A DNA stretch of 64,000 bases from RHKX01 sp963745755 (GTDB lineage: Bacteria > Actinomycetota > Thermoleophilia > Solirubrobacterales > 70-9). A program made the translations under genes and the position numbers. The notes below the pieces were generated by a model. It was not told the DNA's origin. It ran no database searches and saw only the letters and a list, made by a program, of their open reading frames with translations. The stretch covers positions 2,790,001 through 2,854,000 of the forward strand of contig CAVUYP010000001.1 in the NCBI GenBank assembly GCA_963745755.1, read 5' to 3'. Positions 24,827 to 34,948 of this stretch are shown piece by piece; within the stretch, counting starts at the first letter, position 1; the number at the start of each line of letters is the position of its first letter.

Positions 24827-26791
24827 GTCGACCGGGGCCTTGCAGGTGAAGTTCTCGCAGACGTAGGCGAGGCCGGCGGCGCCCGCCGGCCGGTCGGCGA
24901 GCAGCGCCGGGGCTGAGTCGCCCTCGGTGCCGGCGGCGACGACGGCGTGGGGGCGGTAGCGCGACCGGAACGCCGCCGCAAGCGGATCGGTCGCCGACGG
25001 ATCGGCGGCAGGCGCCAGCAGCGCCACCTCGCGGGTCGGCGAGAGGTGGAGGTCGATCGCCGACAGCAGGTAGGCGAGCCCCTGCGGATGGCTGCGGGCC
25101 GGGCCGGCGAGCAGCAGCAGCACGCCGTGAGCCCGCTCCTCCCACTCCGCCTCGCCGCTCAGCGCCGCCAGCCGCAGCAACCCGTGCGCGGCGGCGGCGT
25201 TGCCGGAGGGGGCGGGATGATCGTCGAGATCCTTGCGGCGGGCGATCAGCTCCTCGTGATCGTCGGAGGTCGTGAAGAACCCGCCCCGCTCTTCGTCGGC
25301 GAAGCGGGCGACCATCGTGGCGGCGATCTCGCGGGCGGCTTCGAACCAGCGCGGCTCGAACGTCGCCTCGTAGATCGTCAGCAGCGCCTCGAGCAGATAG
25401 GCGTGGTCTTCGAGGTAGGCGTTGAGGTGGGCGCGGCCGTCGTTGTAGGCGCGCAACAGGCGGCCCTCGGAATCACGCATCTCGGTGAGCAGGAAGTCGG
25501 CGCAGCGCCGCGCCGCCTCGACGTAGCGGGGCTCCGCGAGCGCCGCTCCGGCCTCGGCCAGCGAGCCCGCCATCAGCGCGTTCCAGGCGCAGAGGCGCTT
25601 GTCGTCGAGGCCGGGCCGGGTCCGCGTCTCCCGCTCGGCCAGCAGCGCCGCTCGGGCCGCGTCGAGGCCGGCCGGAGCCGGGGCGGCGACGCCGAGCGGC
25701 AGGTGCAGGACGCTGCGACCGTCGAGCTGGCCGCGGGCGCTGATCCCGAAGTGGGTCAGCAGGTCCGGCTCGAGGTGATCGAGGCCGGCGCGGTCGAGGG
25801 CGGCGCGAGCCTCGGCGGGCGTCCACGTGTAGTAGAGCCCTTCGACGCCTTCGGAGTCGGCGTCGAGGGCCGAGTAGAAGCCGCCCTCGGGCGCCTGCAT
25901 CTCGCCCAGCACCCACTCGCAGATCCCGACGGCGACCTCCCGGTAGCGGTCGTGGCCGAGCTCGAGATGGGCGCGCAGGTAGCTGCGGGCGAGCAGGGCG
26001 TTGTCGTAGAGCATCTTCTCGAAGTGGGGGACGATCCAGCCGGCGTCGACCGAGTAGCGGGCGAAGCCGCCGCCGAGCTGGTCGTGGATGCCGCCCGCCG
26101 CCATCGCGTCGAGGGTCAGCTCGACCGGCTCGTGCTCGCCCCGGGCGAGCAGCAGGTCGAGGGCGCTGGCCGGCGGGAACTTGGGCGCCGAGCCGAAGCC
26201 GCCGTTGACGTCGTCGAACGCCGCCAGCAGCGCCGGGATCGCCTCCTCGAAGAGCTCCGGATCGACGGCGTCGGCGGAGGCCGGCATCCGGCCGATCGCG
26301 CCGAGCTGCTCACGGGTCCGCGGGGCGGCGGCGCCGATCTCCTCGCGCTGCATCGACCAGGCGGCGACGACCGCCTCCATGACCGTCCGGAAGCTCGGCA
26401 TCCCGCCCCGCGATGCGGGCGGGAAGTAGGTGCCGCAGTGGAACGGAACCCCGTCGGGGTCGCAGAACGCCGTCAGCGGCCAGCCGCCGTGCCCGGTCAT
26501 CCCCTGCAGCGCCTCCATGTAGATCGCGTCGACGTCGGGTCGCTCCTCGCGGTCGACCTTGACCGGCACGAAGTGCTCGTTCATGTAGGCGGCCGTCTCC
26601 GCGTCGGTGAACGACTCACGCTCCATCACGTGGCACCAGTGACAGGCCGAGTAGCCGATCGAAAGCAGGATCGGGACGTCGCGCTCGTGCGCCAGCCGGG
26701 TCGCCTCCTCGCCCCAGGGCAGCCAATCGACCGGGTTGTCCCGGTGCTGGAGGAGGTAGGGAGAGGTCTCGCCGGCGAGTCGGTTGGCCAC
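24794..26791 (-). CDS. YyaL/SPATA20-type thioredoxin-domain protein (DUF255)
   Basis: A 665-residue protein with an N-terminal DUF255 thioredoxin-like domain (residues 1-165) opening MANRLAGETSPYLLQHRDNP and carrying the CHWCHVM motif near residue 50. A long (alpha/alpha)6-barrel follows, resembling glycosidase/epimerase folds. The C-terminal segment includes VCENFTCKAPVDS. The family is widespread and conserved in length, and its biochemical role is not established. The gene is downstream of the MarR regulator on the same strand with 9 bp between them, so they could be co-transcribed. Confidence 0.93.
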   Translation of the reverse strand: MANRLAGETSPYLLQHRDNPVDWLPWGEEATRLAHERDVPILLSIGYSACHWCHVMERESFTDAETAAYMNEHFVPVKVDREERPDVDAIYMEALQGMTGHGGWPLTAFCDPDGVPFHCGTYFPPASRGGMPSFRTVMEAVVAAWSMQREEIGAAAPRTREQLGAIGRMPASADAVDPELFEEAIPALLAAFDDVNGGFGSAPKFPPASALDLLLARGEHEPVELTLDAMAAGGIHDQLGGGFARYSVDAGWIVPHFEKMLYDNALLARSYLRAHLELGHDRYREVAVGICEWVLGEMQAPEGGFYSALDADSEGVEGLYYTWTPAEARAALDRAGLDHLEPDLLTHFGISARGQLDGRSVLHLPLGVAAPAPAGLDAARAALLAERETRTRPGLDDKRLCAWNALMAGSLAEAGAALAEPRYVEAARRCADFLLTEMRDSEGRLLRAYNDGRAHLNAYLEDHAYLLEALLTIYEATFEPRWFEAAREIAATMVARFADEERGGFFTTSDDHEELIARRKDLDDHPAPSGNAAAAHGLLRLAALSGEAEWEERAHGVLLLLAGPARSHPQGLAYLLSAIDLHLSPTREVALLAPAADPSATDPLAAAFRSRYRPHAVVAAGTEGDSAPALLADRPAGAAGLAYVCENFTCKAPVDSAAALEALLA

Positions 26792-26800
26792 GGGCGATGC

Positions 26801-27271
26801 TTAGCAGCCCGAGTCGTCGAGCCGGTCCCAGACCCGTGCGAGGTCCTCGAGGTCGCCGGTCTCGAGGCGGCTCAGGAACTGCTCGCGGATCGCCGCGAGG
26901 TTCGTCGGCTGGGCCGCGCGGAACTTCTTCATCCCCGCGGCGGTGAGCCGCGCATAGGTGCCGCGCCGGTCGTCGGGGCAGGTGTGGCGCTCGACCAGGC
27001 CGCGGGCGACGAGCCGGTCGACGAGGCGGGTCAGGCCGCTGCGGCTGATCAGCATCTGGTCGGCGAGATTGCCCATCCGCAGCGAGTGGTCGGAGGCCTT
27101 CGAGAGCAGCAGCAGCACCTCGTAGGAGCTGAGCGAGAGCCCGTGTTCGCGCTCGAGCCGTTCGTCGATCGCCGTCGTCATGTTGCGATATGCGAACAGC
27201 ATGCCGCGCCAGGCGGCGAGCTCGCCGCCGTCGAGCTGACGGGCGTCGGGCGTTCGGGTCGTTTCGGCCAT
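26801..27271 (-). CDS. MarR-family regulator, MhqR-like context
   Basis: The 156-residue winged-helix protein has the MarR core: LSSYEVLLLLSKASDHSLRM, NLADQMLISRSGLTRLVDRLVARGLVERH and the wing PDDRRGTYARLTAAG. It is divergent from a ring-cleaving-dioxygenase-like VOC gene, the arrangement of MhqR-type quinone-sensing repressors and their targets. This context makes the divergent gene its likely target. It sits upstream of the YyaL-like gene on the same strand. Confidence 0.88.
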   Translation of the reverse strand: MAETTRTPDARQLDGGELAAWRGMLFAYRNMTTAIDERLEREHGLSLSSYEVLLLLSKASDHSLRMGNLADQMLISRSGLTRLVDRLVARGLVERHTCPDDRRGTYARLTAAGMKKFRAAQPTNLAAIREQFLSRLETGDLEDLARVWDRLDDSGC

Positions 27272-27294
27272 CGGCCGATCCTAACCCGAGATCG

Positions 27295-27326
27295 TTGACA
27301 CTGCAACCATAATGTCGGATACGTTG
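27295..27326 (+). promoter_or_regulatory. Candidate promoter of the VOC dioxygenase gene
   Basis: TTGACA (27295-27300) is a perfect -35 box. A weak GATACG (27318-27323) lies 17 bp downstream as a possible -10. GTTGACACTGCAAC, spanning the -35, has a GTTG/CAAC inverted pair and could be the MarR operator. Confidence 0.4.
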
Positions 27327-27355
27327 AACGACCCGATCGAATGGAAGTGAGGACG

Positions 27356-28273
27356 ATGAAGCTCGAAGGCATCCACCACGTCACCGCGATCACGGCCGAC
27401 GCCCAGGACAACGTCGACTTCTACGCGGGCGTGCTCGGACTGCGGCTGGTCAAGAAAACCGTCAACCAGGACGATCCGAGCGTCTACCACGTCTTCTACT
27501 CCGACGAGCAGGGGCGGGCCGGGTCCGACATCACGTTCTTCGAGTTTCCCGGCGCTCCCCGGGGCCGGGCCGGGGACGGCATGATCCACACCGTCGTCTG
27601 GCGGGTCGGCTCACCGGCAGCCCTCGACTTCTGGGCCGGGCGCCTCGGCGACAACGGGATCGCCGCCGAGCGCGACGGGGACTCGCTGCGGTTCGCCGAC
27701 CCCGAGGGCCTCGCCCACGAGCTCCGCGTCAGCGACGTCGCCGACGAGCCGCTCTCGGCCGAGCACCCCGAGATCCCGGCCGTGCATGCGCTGCAGGGGT
27801 TCGACGCGGTCCGCGCCTACGCGTCCGCCCCCGAGGCCGGCGAAGGACTGCTGCGCGAGCTCGGCTTCGCGGGCGGCGACGGCAGCTGGGAGGCGCGCGG
27901 CGGCGACCGCGGCGGCTGGGTCCATTACGACGCTCCGCCCGAGCAGCGCGGCATGCAGGGCGCCGGAACCGTCCATCACGTCGCCTGGGCGTCGACCCCG
28001 GAGGAGCATCAGCAATGGCGGCAGAAGGTCGTCGCCGGCGGCGGCCGGCCGACCCCGGTGATCGATCGCTTCTACTTCCGGTCGATCTACTTCCGCGAGC
28101 CGAGCGGGGTCCTCTTCGAGATCGCGACGCTCGGACCGGGATTCGACGTCGACGAGCCCGTCGAGCACCTCGGCGAGAAGCTCTCGCTGCCGCCCGACTA
28201 CGAGCACCTGCGCCCGCAGGTGGAGGCGAACCTGAAGCCGATCACGAGCCCGCGCCAGCGCGACGCCGTCTGA
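27356..28273 (+). CDS. VOC-family ring-cleaving dioxygenase-like protein (MhqO type)
   Basis: Two tandem vicinal-oxygen-chelate (glyoxalase-fold) domains occupy residues 1-125 and 140-290. The start reads MKLEGIHHVTAITADAQDNV; the second domain opens with VRAYASAPEAGE and contains GTVHHVAWAS and FRSIYFREPSGVLFEIAT. Metal ligands are likely His in IHHVT, His in VHHVAW and Glu in LFEIAT. The family includes MhqO, which opens hydroquinone-type rings. ATG 27356 is preferred over the upstream in-frame ATG because GTGAGG lies just upstream. Divergent from a MarR gene. Confidence 0.85.
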   Translation: MKLEGIHHVTAITADAQDNVDFYAGVLGLRLVKKTVNQDDPSVYHVFYSDEQGRAGSDITFFEFPGAPRGRAGDGMIHTVVWRVGSPAALDFWAGRLGDNGIAAERDGDSLRFADPEGLAHELRVSDVADEPLSAEHPEIPAVHALQGFDAVRAYASAPEAGEGLLRELGFAGGDGSWEARGGDRGGWVHYDAPPEQRGMQGAGTVHHVAWASTPEEHQQWRQKVVAGGGRPTPVIDRFYFRSIYFREPSGVLFEIATLGPGFDVDEPVEHLGEKLSLPPDYEHLRPQVEANLKPITSPRQRDAV

Positions 28274-28276
28274 GCC

Positions 28277-29894
<1,618 letters not shown>

Positions 29895-29898
<4 letters not shown>

Positions 29899-30635
29899 CG
29901 TCGGTCGGGAACCCATCCGGCGGGAAAGGCGCCGGCGGGAACGTGGCCGTCGAAGTCCGGAAACCAGCGCATCGCGATCGTCGAGCCGGCGCTGCCGGCG
30001 AGCAGCGGCTCGAGGTCGCCGAGCGTCATCAGCACGCGGATCGTCGAGCCGATCTGGAGGTCGGCGGCGGTGGGCGCCTCGGCGCCGATCACGCCCTCCT
30101 CGGCGAGCGCCTCGACGTGGTCGAGCTTGGCCGGCAGCCCCGCCAGGTCCTCGGCGAGCGAGGCGGCCGAGATCCCGTGGTACTTCCAGGTGGCGCGCAC
30201 GAACCTGATCGCGAAGTCGGTCCCGGCCGGGTCGAGCGGCCCGCCGCCGCCGAAGCTGCCGAACGCCTCGGGCCGGAAGTGGAGCGCTCCCCACGGCAGG
30301 CTGCGCCCGAGGTCCTGGAGCTGCTCGTCACCCCAACGATCGGCGGCGCGGACGGCGTCGGCGATCGGCTCCGGGAACAGCGACGGCTCCGGGGCGATCT
30401 CCTCGATCCGCGCGAAGATCGCCCGTGAGCCGTGGACGGGCTCGCCGTCGACGACGATTCCCGGCACGGTGCGGTTGCCGGCGCCGTAGATCTCCTCCAT
30501 CTGCTCGTTGTGGCGGCCCATCTCCATCTCGACCCGCTCGAACTCGACGCCCTTGATGCGCAGCGCCAGCTCGGCCGCCCTCGAGGGGTGGGAGGGGGGC
30601 AGCCCGTGCAGGGTGATCGTCGGCGGGGGGCTCAT
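29895..30635 (-). CDS. Glutathione S-transferase-like protein
   Basis: A 246-residue protein with an N-terminal thioredoxin-like GST domain (TITLHGLPPSHPSRAAELAL, NRTVPGIVVDGEPVHGSRAI, the cis-Pro in VPGIV and the GSRAI turn) and an all-helical C-terminal domain (about 95-235). Actinobacteria usually lack glutathione, so the thiol cofactor or ligand is unclear. It is the first gene of an operon with an ABC ATPase and permease, joined by ATGA overlap. Confidence 0.82.
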
Positions 30636-30645
30636 CGGCTGGACT

Positions 30646-31893
30646 CTAGGGATCGGGTGCCGGACTGGCCGGTTGCGGCGCGACCGGCAGGCCGCGGGCG
30701 GCGCTGCCGCGGCGCCGGCCGACGAACAGCGCCATCGCGCTGGCGCCGATCGCCGCCGCCGCCGCCGTGGCGAACGAGAACCCGTAGCCGCCCAGCGCCG
30801 CCGCGACGCCGGCGATCGGGGCGCCGAGGCCGACGCCGAGATCGAAGCAGGCCGTGAACGTGCCCATCGCGATCCCGCGGCGCTGCTGGGAAACCCGATC
30901 CATGACCAGCAGGACCAGGCTCGGGAAGATCAGCGAGAAGGCGGCGCCGACCGCGATCGCCCCGACGAGCGCGGTGGCGAGGCTCCCGGCCAGCGCGATC
31001 ACCAGCAATCCGGCGGCCTCGAGGATGCCGGCGCCGACCGCGCACCTGACGCCGCCGAAGCGGTCGGGGAGCCAGCCGAACAGGACCCGGGCGGTGACGA
31101 CGGTGAGCGCGAAGGCGGTGAAGATGCTCGCCCCGTGGTCGATCCCTCGATCGTCGAGGTGGAGGACGATGAAGCCGGCGAGGGCGGCGTAACCGAGCGT
31201 CGCCATCGTCATCGCCAGCCCCGGTCCGACCGCCTCGGGAGCGAACAGGCGCGTGCGCCGGGTCGCAGTCGGGTCGGGCTCGGGGCGGGGCGGCTCCGGG
31301 ATCCGGGCGGCGACGAGCGCCGCGGCGAGCGGCGCCGCGGCCGCGAACGCCCAGACCGCCTCGTAGCCGACCGAGCGGAGCAGGAAGTCGCCGATCGGCG
31401 GCCCGAACGAGAGGCCGCCCCAGATCGCCAGCCCGTAGAGGCCGATGATCCGGCCGCGCCGCGCCGGGTCGGTGATGTCGACGACCCAGGCCGAGCTCGC
31501 CGTGTAGACGACGCCCTCGCCGGCGCCGAGGATCAGTCGGGCGACGATCAGCCCGAGGACGCCGAGTGGCATGAAGTAGAGGAGGCTGGCGACCACGGTC
31601 ACGATCGCCCCGGCGATCACGACCGGCTTGCGGCCGCGGGCGTCGGCGATGCTGCCGGCCAGCGGCCGGCAGGCGAGCCCGGTGATCGCGTAGGCGCCGG
31701 TGACGATCCCGACCGCCAGGTCGGTCGAGCCGATCGGCCCCTTCACGTACTGGGGAAGGACCGGCAGGGTTGCGCCGATGCTGAGCAGGACCAGCAGCGT
31801 CACCGCGAACAGGGCCGCGAAGGTCGGCCCGGACCGCGGCGTGAACGCCGCGCCCGGCGCCGTCGCCCGGAGGCCGTCGAGCGCCGGGCTCAC
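30646..31893 (-). CDS. MFS transporter
   Basis: A 415-residue major facilitator with twelve predicted helices. The loop 2-3 motif is GSIADARGRKPVV, with a related GWLPDRFGGVRC in the second half. GAGEGVVYTASSAWVVD and the RRGRIIGLYGL loop match multidrug/sugar-efflux-type MFS proteins. GTG 31893 overlaps the stop of the acyl-CoA ligase gene by four bases (GTGA), so it is co-translated with that enzyme. The substrate is unknown. Confidence 0.9.
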   Translation of the reverse strand: MSPALDGLRATAPGAAFTPRSGPTFAALFAVTLLVLLSIGATLPVLPQYVKGPIGSTDLAVGIVTGAYAITGLACRPLAGSIADARGRKPVVIAGAIVTVVASLLYFMPLGVLGLIVARLILGAGEGVVYTASSAWVVDITDPARRGRIIGLYGLAIWGGLSFGPPIGDFLLRSVGYEAVWAFAAAAPLAAALVAARIPEPPRPEPDPTATRRTRLFAPEAVGPGLAMTMATLGYAALAGFIVLHLDDRGIDHGASIFTAFALTVVTARVLFGWLPDRFGGVRCAVGAGILEAAGLLVIALAGSLATALVGAIAVGAAFSLIFPSLVLLVMDRVSQQRRGIAMGTFTACFDLGVGLGAPIAGVAAALGGYGFSFATAAAAAIGASAMALFVGRRRGSAARGLPVAPQPASPAPDP

Positions 31894-33347
31894 GTCCCCT
31901 GCGGGGTGGCTCCCGAGCGCAGCTCGGCCCGCTTGATCTTGCCGCTGGCGGTCTTCGGGAGCGCGTCGGCGAACTCGACGATTCGCGGGTACTTGTAGGG
32001 CGCCGTCTGCCGCTTGACGTGCTCCTGGAGCTCGCCGGCGAGCGCGTCGCCGGGCCTGCCGTCGCGCAGCACGACGATGGCGCGGACCACCGACCCGCGC
32101 TCCGGGTCGGGGGCGGCGACCGCGGCGGCCTCGGAGACCGCCGGGTGCGAGATCAGTGCCGATTCGACCTCGAACGGCCCGATCCGGTAGCCGGAGGAGA
32201 TGATCACGTCGTCGCCGCGGCCCTCGAACCAGAGGTAGCCGTCGCCGTCGGCGCGAACGTGATCGCCGGTCCGCCACCATTCCTCGGCGAAGGGCGGCGT
32301 GCCGATGTAGTAGCTGAAGAAGGTCGGACAGCTCGCCGTCCGCAGCAACAGCTCGCCGTCCTCGATCCGCAGGTCGATGCCCGGCAGCGGCCGGCCCATC
32401 GACCCGTCCCGGACCTCGCCCTCGGTCAGGCCGCCGGTCAGGGCCCCCGTCTCGGTCTGCCCGTAGCCGTCGTGGATGTCGAGGCCCGTGTCGGCGCGAA
32501 AGGCGTCGATCACCTCGGCGTTGAGCGGCTCGCCGGCACTGACCAGGCGGCGCAGGCCCGGGACCGGACGCAGCGCGGTTCGCTTGGCGAGCATCCGGTA
32601 CTCGGTCGGAGCCTGGCAGAGCACGTTGATCCCCTCGCGCTCGCAGATCGCGAGCCGTTCGCCGGGCTCGAAGCGGCCCTCCTGCATATAGGCGGCGGCG
32701 CCGACTAGCCAGGGTGCGATGAACGCGTTTCGCGCCGACTTCGACCAGCCGCTCGCCGCGGTGCACCAGGCCAGCTCGCCGGGGCGGGCGCCGAACCAGT
32801 GCTCGGCCTGCAGCCGCTGGCCGAGCAGGTAGCGCTGCGGGTGCACGGCGGCGCGGGCCGGGCCGGTCGTTCCCGATGTGAAGACGATCAGCGCCGGATC
32901 TCCGGGTGCGAGCTCGGCCGGCGCCGCCGCCGGCGCCTGCGGGCGCTCCTCGTCGAGGATCTCGTGGATCTCGGCGAGGTCCATGTAGGGAACCCCCTCG
33001 GGGAGCTGCTCGAGCCAGCGCTCCTCGCCGAGCGCGATGGCGGGATCGGCGACGGCGATCCGGTGGGCGAGATCGGCGCGGCGCAGCTGCGTGTTGCAGG
33101 GCAGCGCGACGGCGCCGATCCGGAAGCAGGCGAGCATCGCCAGCACCCACTCGGAGCGGTTGCCGATCAGGGTCATGACGACGTCGCCGCGACCGACGCC
33201 GCGGGCGACGAGCGCCCCGGCGAGGCCGGCGCTGCGGGCGACCAGCTCGCCGTGCGACCAGACGTAGCGCGAACCGTCCTCGCCGACTGCGACGAGCGCC
33301 GGCCGGGCCGCCGGGTTCGCCTCCATGACGTCCTCGATGAAGTTCAT
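31890..33347 (-). CDS. AMP-dependent acyl-CoA synthetase/ligase
   Basis: A 485-residue adenylate-forming enzyme that activates a carboxylic acid as acyl-AMP and then acyl-CoA. The phosphate-loop motif is FTSGTTGPARAAVH (about residues 160-173), in which the usual PKG reads PAR. HDGYGQTETGAL, WWRTGDHVRADGDG, GRGDDVIISSGYRIGPFEVE and the C-terminal KTASGKIKRAEL (catalytic Lys) are intact. The pattern resembles medium-chain acyl-CoA ligases. It is followed by, and overlaps, an MFS gene. The acid substrate cannot be told. Confidence 0.92.
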   Translation of the reverse strand: MNFIEDVMEANPAARPALVAVGEDGSRYVWSHGELVARSAGLAGALVARGVGRGDVVMTLIGNRSEWVLAMLACFRIGAVALPCNTQLRRADLAHRIAVADPAIALGEERWLEQLPEGVPYMDLAEIHEILDEERPQAPAAAPAELAPGDPALIVFTSGTTGPARAAVHPQRYLLGQRLQAEHWFGARPGELAWCTAASGWSKSARNAFIAPWLVGAAAYMQEGRFEPGERLAICEREGINVLCQAPTEYRMLAKRTALRPVPGLRRLVSAGEPLNAEVIDAFRADTGLDIHDGYGQTETGALTGGLTEGEVRDGSMGRPLPGIDLRIEDGELLLRTASCPTFFSYYIGTPPFAEEWWRTGDHVRADGDGYLWFEGRGDDVIISSGYRIGPFEVESALISHPAVSEAAAVAAPDPERGSVVRAIVVLRDGRPGDALAGELQEHVKRQTAPYKYPRIVEFADALPKTASGKIKRAELRSGATPQGT

Positions 33348-33368
33348 CGCCGGGTATTCTGCCCCGCG

Positions 33369-33713
33369 ATGTCCGCTCGGGCTTCGTCCCTCCTCCTCCC
33401 GGCCCTGGTCGGCCTCGCGCTCCTCGCCTCAGGGTGCAGCGCCAAGGGCGAGATCTCGCTCGGCGACAGCATGATCGACTCCGAGCGGGCCGAGAAGGAG
33501 ATCAGCGGTGGGCTCGAGGACGCCTACGGGACGCCGCCGAAGTCGCTCGACTGCCCCGCCGACGTCAAGGCCGAGGAGGGGAAGAGCTTCACCTGCACCG
33601 GCGAGGATCCCGACGGCCGGCCGTTCCAGCTCGACGTCGTGATGACCGACGACGAGGGCGGGATCCGCTACCCGACCACCGTCGAATTCACCGACGGCGC
33701 GACCGGCGCCTAG
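33369..33713 (+). CDS. DUF4333-like lipoprotein (114 aa)
   Basis: A lipoprotein signal (hydrophobic LLLPALVGLALLASGC) places the lipidated Cys at residue 23. The mature part resembles the actinobacterial DUF4333 domain: AEKEISGGLEDAYGTPPKSL with DCPADVKAEEGKSFTC, two Cys residues probably forming a disulfide, and a VEFTDG end. ATG 33369 is chosen because it starts the signal peptide. Function unknown. Confidence 0.8.
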   Translation: MSARASSLLLPALVGLALLASGCSAKGEISLGDSMIDSERAEKEISGGLEDAYGTPPKSLDCPADVKAEEGKSFTCTGEDPDGRPFQLDVVMTDDEGGIRYPTTVEFTDGATGA

Positions 33714-33720
33714 CGGCGCC

Positions 33721-33738
33721 TGCCCCGTCGGCGGGGCA
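33721..33738. terminator. Bidirectional hairpin terminator
   Basis: TGCCCCG-TCGG-CGGGGCA forms a perfect 7-bp stem in the short gap between the convergent lipoprotein and ferredoxin genes. Confidence 0.6.
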
Positions 33739-33969
33739 TCACTCGTAGAGCTTGACGATCCGGATCGTGCCCGCCGGCGCCGCGTCGACGCAGAGGTTGC
33801 AGAGCACGCACTCGTCGAGGTTCTCGGCGACGACGCCGACCCGGCCGTCGGCGACCGCGAAGATGTCGACCGGGCAGACCTCGGCGAGCTTCTCGGCCAG
33901 CGCCGTGTCGCCGGCGATCGAGTCGTCGACTTCGACGTCGATGAAGGTGCCGTTCAGGTCGGCGCTCAT
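33739..33969 (-). CDS. Small FixX-like [4Fe-4S] ferredoxin (76 aa)
   Basis: The 76-residue protein has four cysteines arranged as VCPVDIF and CVLCNLCVDAAP. The first Cys-Pro plus CxxCxxC is the pattern of FixX/ETF-QO-type ferredoxin domains that bind one [4Fe-4S] cluster; the fourth Cys of the classical CxxCxxCxxxCP motif is replaced by Ala (DAAP). ATG 33969 overlaps the stop of the sucD-like gene (ATGA), so it is translated with the acyl-CoA synthetase pair. It may link that metabolism to ETF or a flavoprotein dehydrogenase; this is an inference. Confidence 0.82.
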   Translation of the reverse strand: MSADLNGTFIDVEVDDSIAGDTALAEKLAEVCPVDIFAVADGRVGVVAENLDECVLCNLCVDAAPAGTIRIVKLYE

Positions 33970-34886
33970 CGGTCCCCTCCCGCCAGCGCTTCCTTGACCC
34001 GGTCGGGGATCTCGTCGATCCGCTCGACGACGGGGATGCCGGAGGCCTCGAGGCGGGCGATCTTCTCGGTCGCCGAGTCCTCCTTGCCCTCGACGATCGT
34101 GCCGGCGTGGCCGAAGCTCATACCCTGCATCTCCTCGTCGTCCATGAAGCGGCCGGCCATGAAGGCGACGATCGGCATCGTCGAGCCCGCCTGCTCGCGC
34201 CACTCGACCAGCTCGGCCTCCATGCGCCCGCCGGGCTCGGTGTAGATCACGATCGCCTCCGTCTGCGGGTCCGACTCGAACAGCGGCATCAGCTCGGCGT
34301 AGGTGGAGCCGATGATCGCGTCGCCGCCGATCGAGATCGCCGTCGAGACGCCGAGGCCGGCGGCCGTCAGCGTCGATGAGATCTCGGTGGTCATGCCGCC
34401 GGAGCGGCTCATCACACCGACCGAGCCGGCGACGTAGGCCTTGGCGGCATCCTTGGCGGGGCCGCCGATTCCGCCCATCTTGGCCACCCCCGGCGCGATC
34501 AGCCCGAGGCAGTTCGGGCCGATGATCCGGGCGCCGCGCTCGTTCGCGAGCTCGACCATCTCGGCGACGTCGCGGCGCGGGATCCGCTCGGTGACGATCA
34601 CGATCAGCTTGATGCCGTTCTCGATCGCCTCCATGACCGCGTCCTTGGTGAAGGCGGGGGGGACGGTGGCGACCGCGCCGTCGATCGGTGCACCGTGGTG
34701 GGCGACGGCCTGCTCGACCGTGTCGAAGACGGGCACGCCGTGGACCTCACGACCCTTGCGACCGGGGGTGACGCCGGCGACGATCTTCGACCCGAAGTCG
34801 AGGCACTCGCGGGTCAGGTTGACGGCCTCGCGGCCGGTGATGCCCTGGACGATGAAGGTGAAGTCCTCGTTGAGTAAGACAGCCAT
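33966..34886 (-). CDS. sucD: Succinyl-CoA synthetase alpha-like subunit (acyl-CoA synthetase, ACL-like motif)
   Basis: The 306-residue subunit carries the CoA-binding Rossmann domain (FTFIVQGITGREAVNLTREC, GVTPGRKGREVHGVPVF) and the ligase domain with the phosphohistidine in FGHAGTIVEG (about residue 265). The loop VGVMSRSGGMTTEI has the SRSGGM form found in ATP-citrate lyase/citryl-CoA synthetase rather than the usual SRSGTLTYE. It may be succinyl-CoA ligase, or malate-CoA or citrate-CoA ligase. It follows the beta-subunit gene after 62 bp and overlaps a ferredoxin gene. Confidence 0.83.
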   Translation of the reverse strand: MAVLLNEDFTFIVQGITGREAVNLTRECLDFGSKIVAGVTPGRKGREVHGVPVFDTVEQAVAHHGAPIDGAVATVPPAFTKDAVMEAIENGIKLIVIVTERIPRRDVAEMVELANERGARIIGPNCLGLIAPGVAKMGGIGGPAKDAAKAYVAGSVGVMSRSGGMTTEISSTLTAAGLGVSTAISIGGDAIIGSTYAELMPLFESDPQTEAIVIYTEPGGRMEAELVEWREQAGSTMPIVAFMAGRFMDDEEMQGMSFGHAGTIVEGKEDSATEKIARLEASGIPVVERIDEIPDRVKEALAGGDR

Positions 34887-34948
34887 AAGCGCTCAGTTCT
34901 CCTCAAACCCGGACATCGCCGGACGCGAGGCGGAGGAGATGGCCGGCA

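Noticed and set aside
22651..24849. A 732-residue plus-strand frame spanning DUF1800 and DUF1501
   Set aside because: Its first third is out of frame with the DUF1800 domain. The DUF1501 protein starts at 23017, and the end is disrupted by the inferred insertion.
24947..27298. A 783-residue open frame on the plus strand
   Set aside because: It is antisense to the YyaL-like and MarR genes, and its composition (Arg, Gly, Val, Asp) has no domain pattern.
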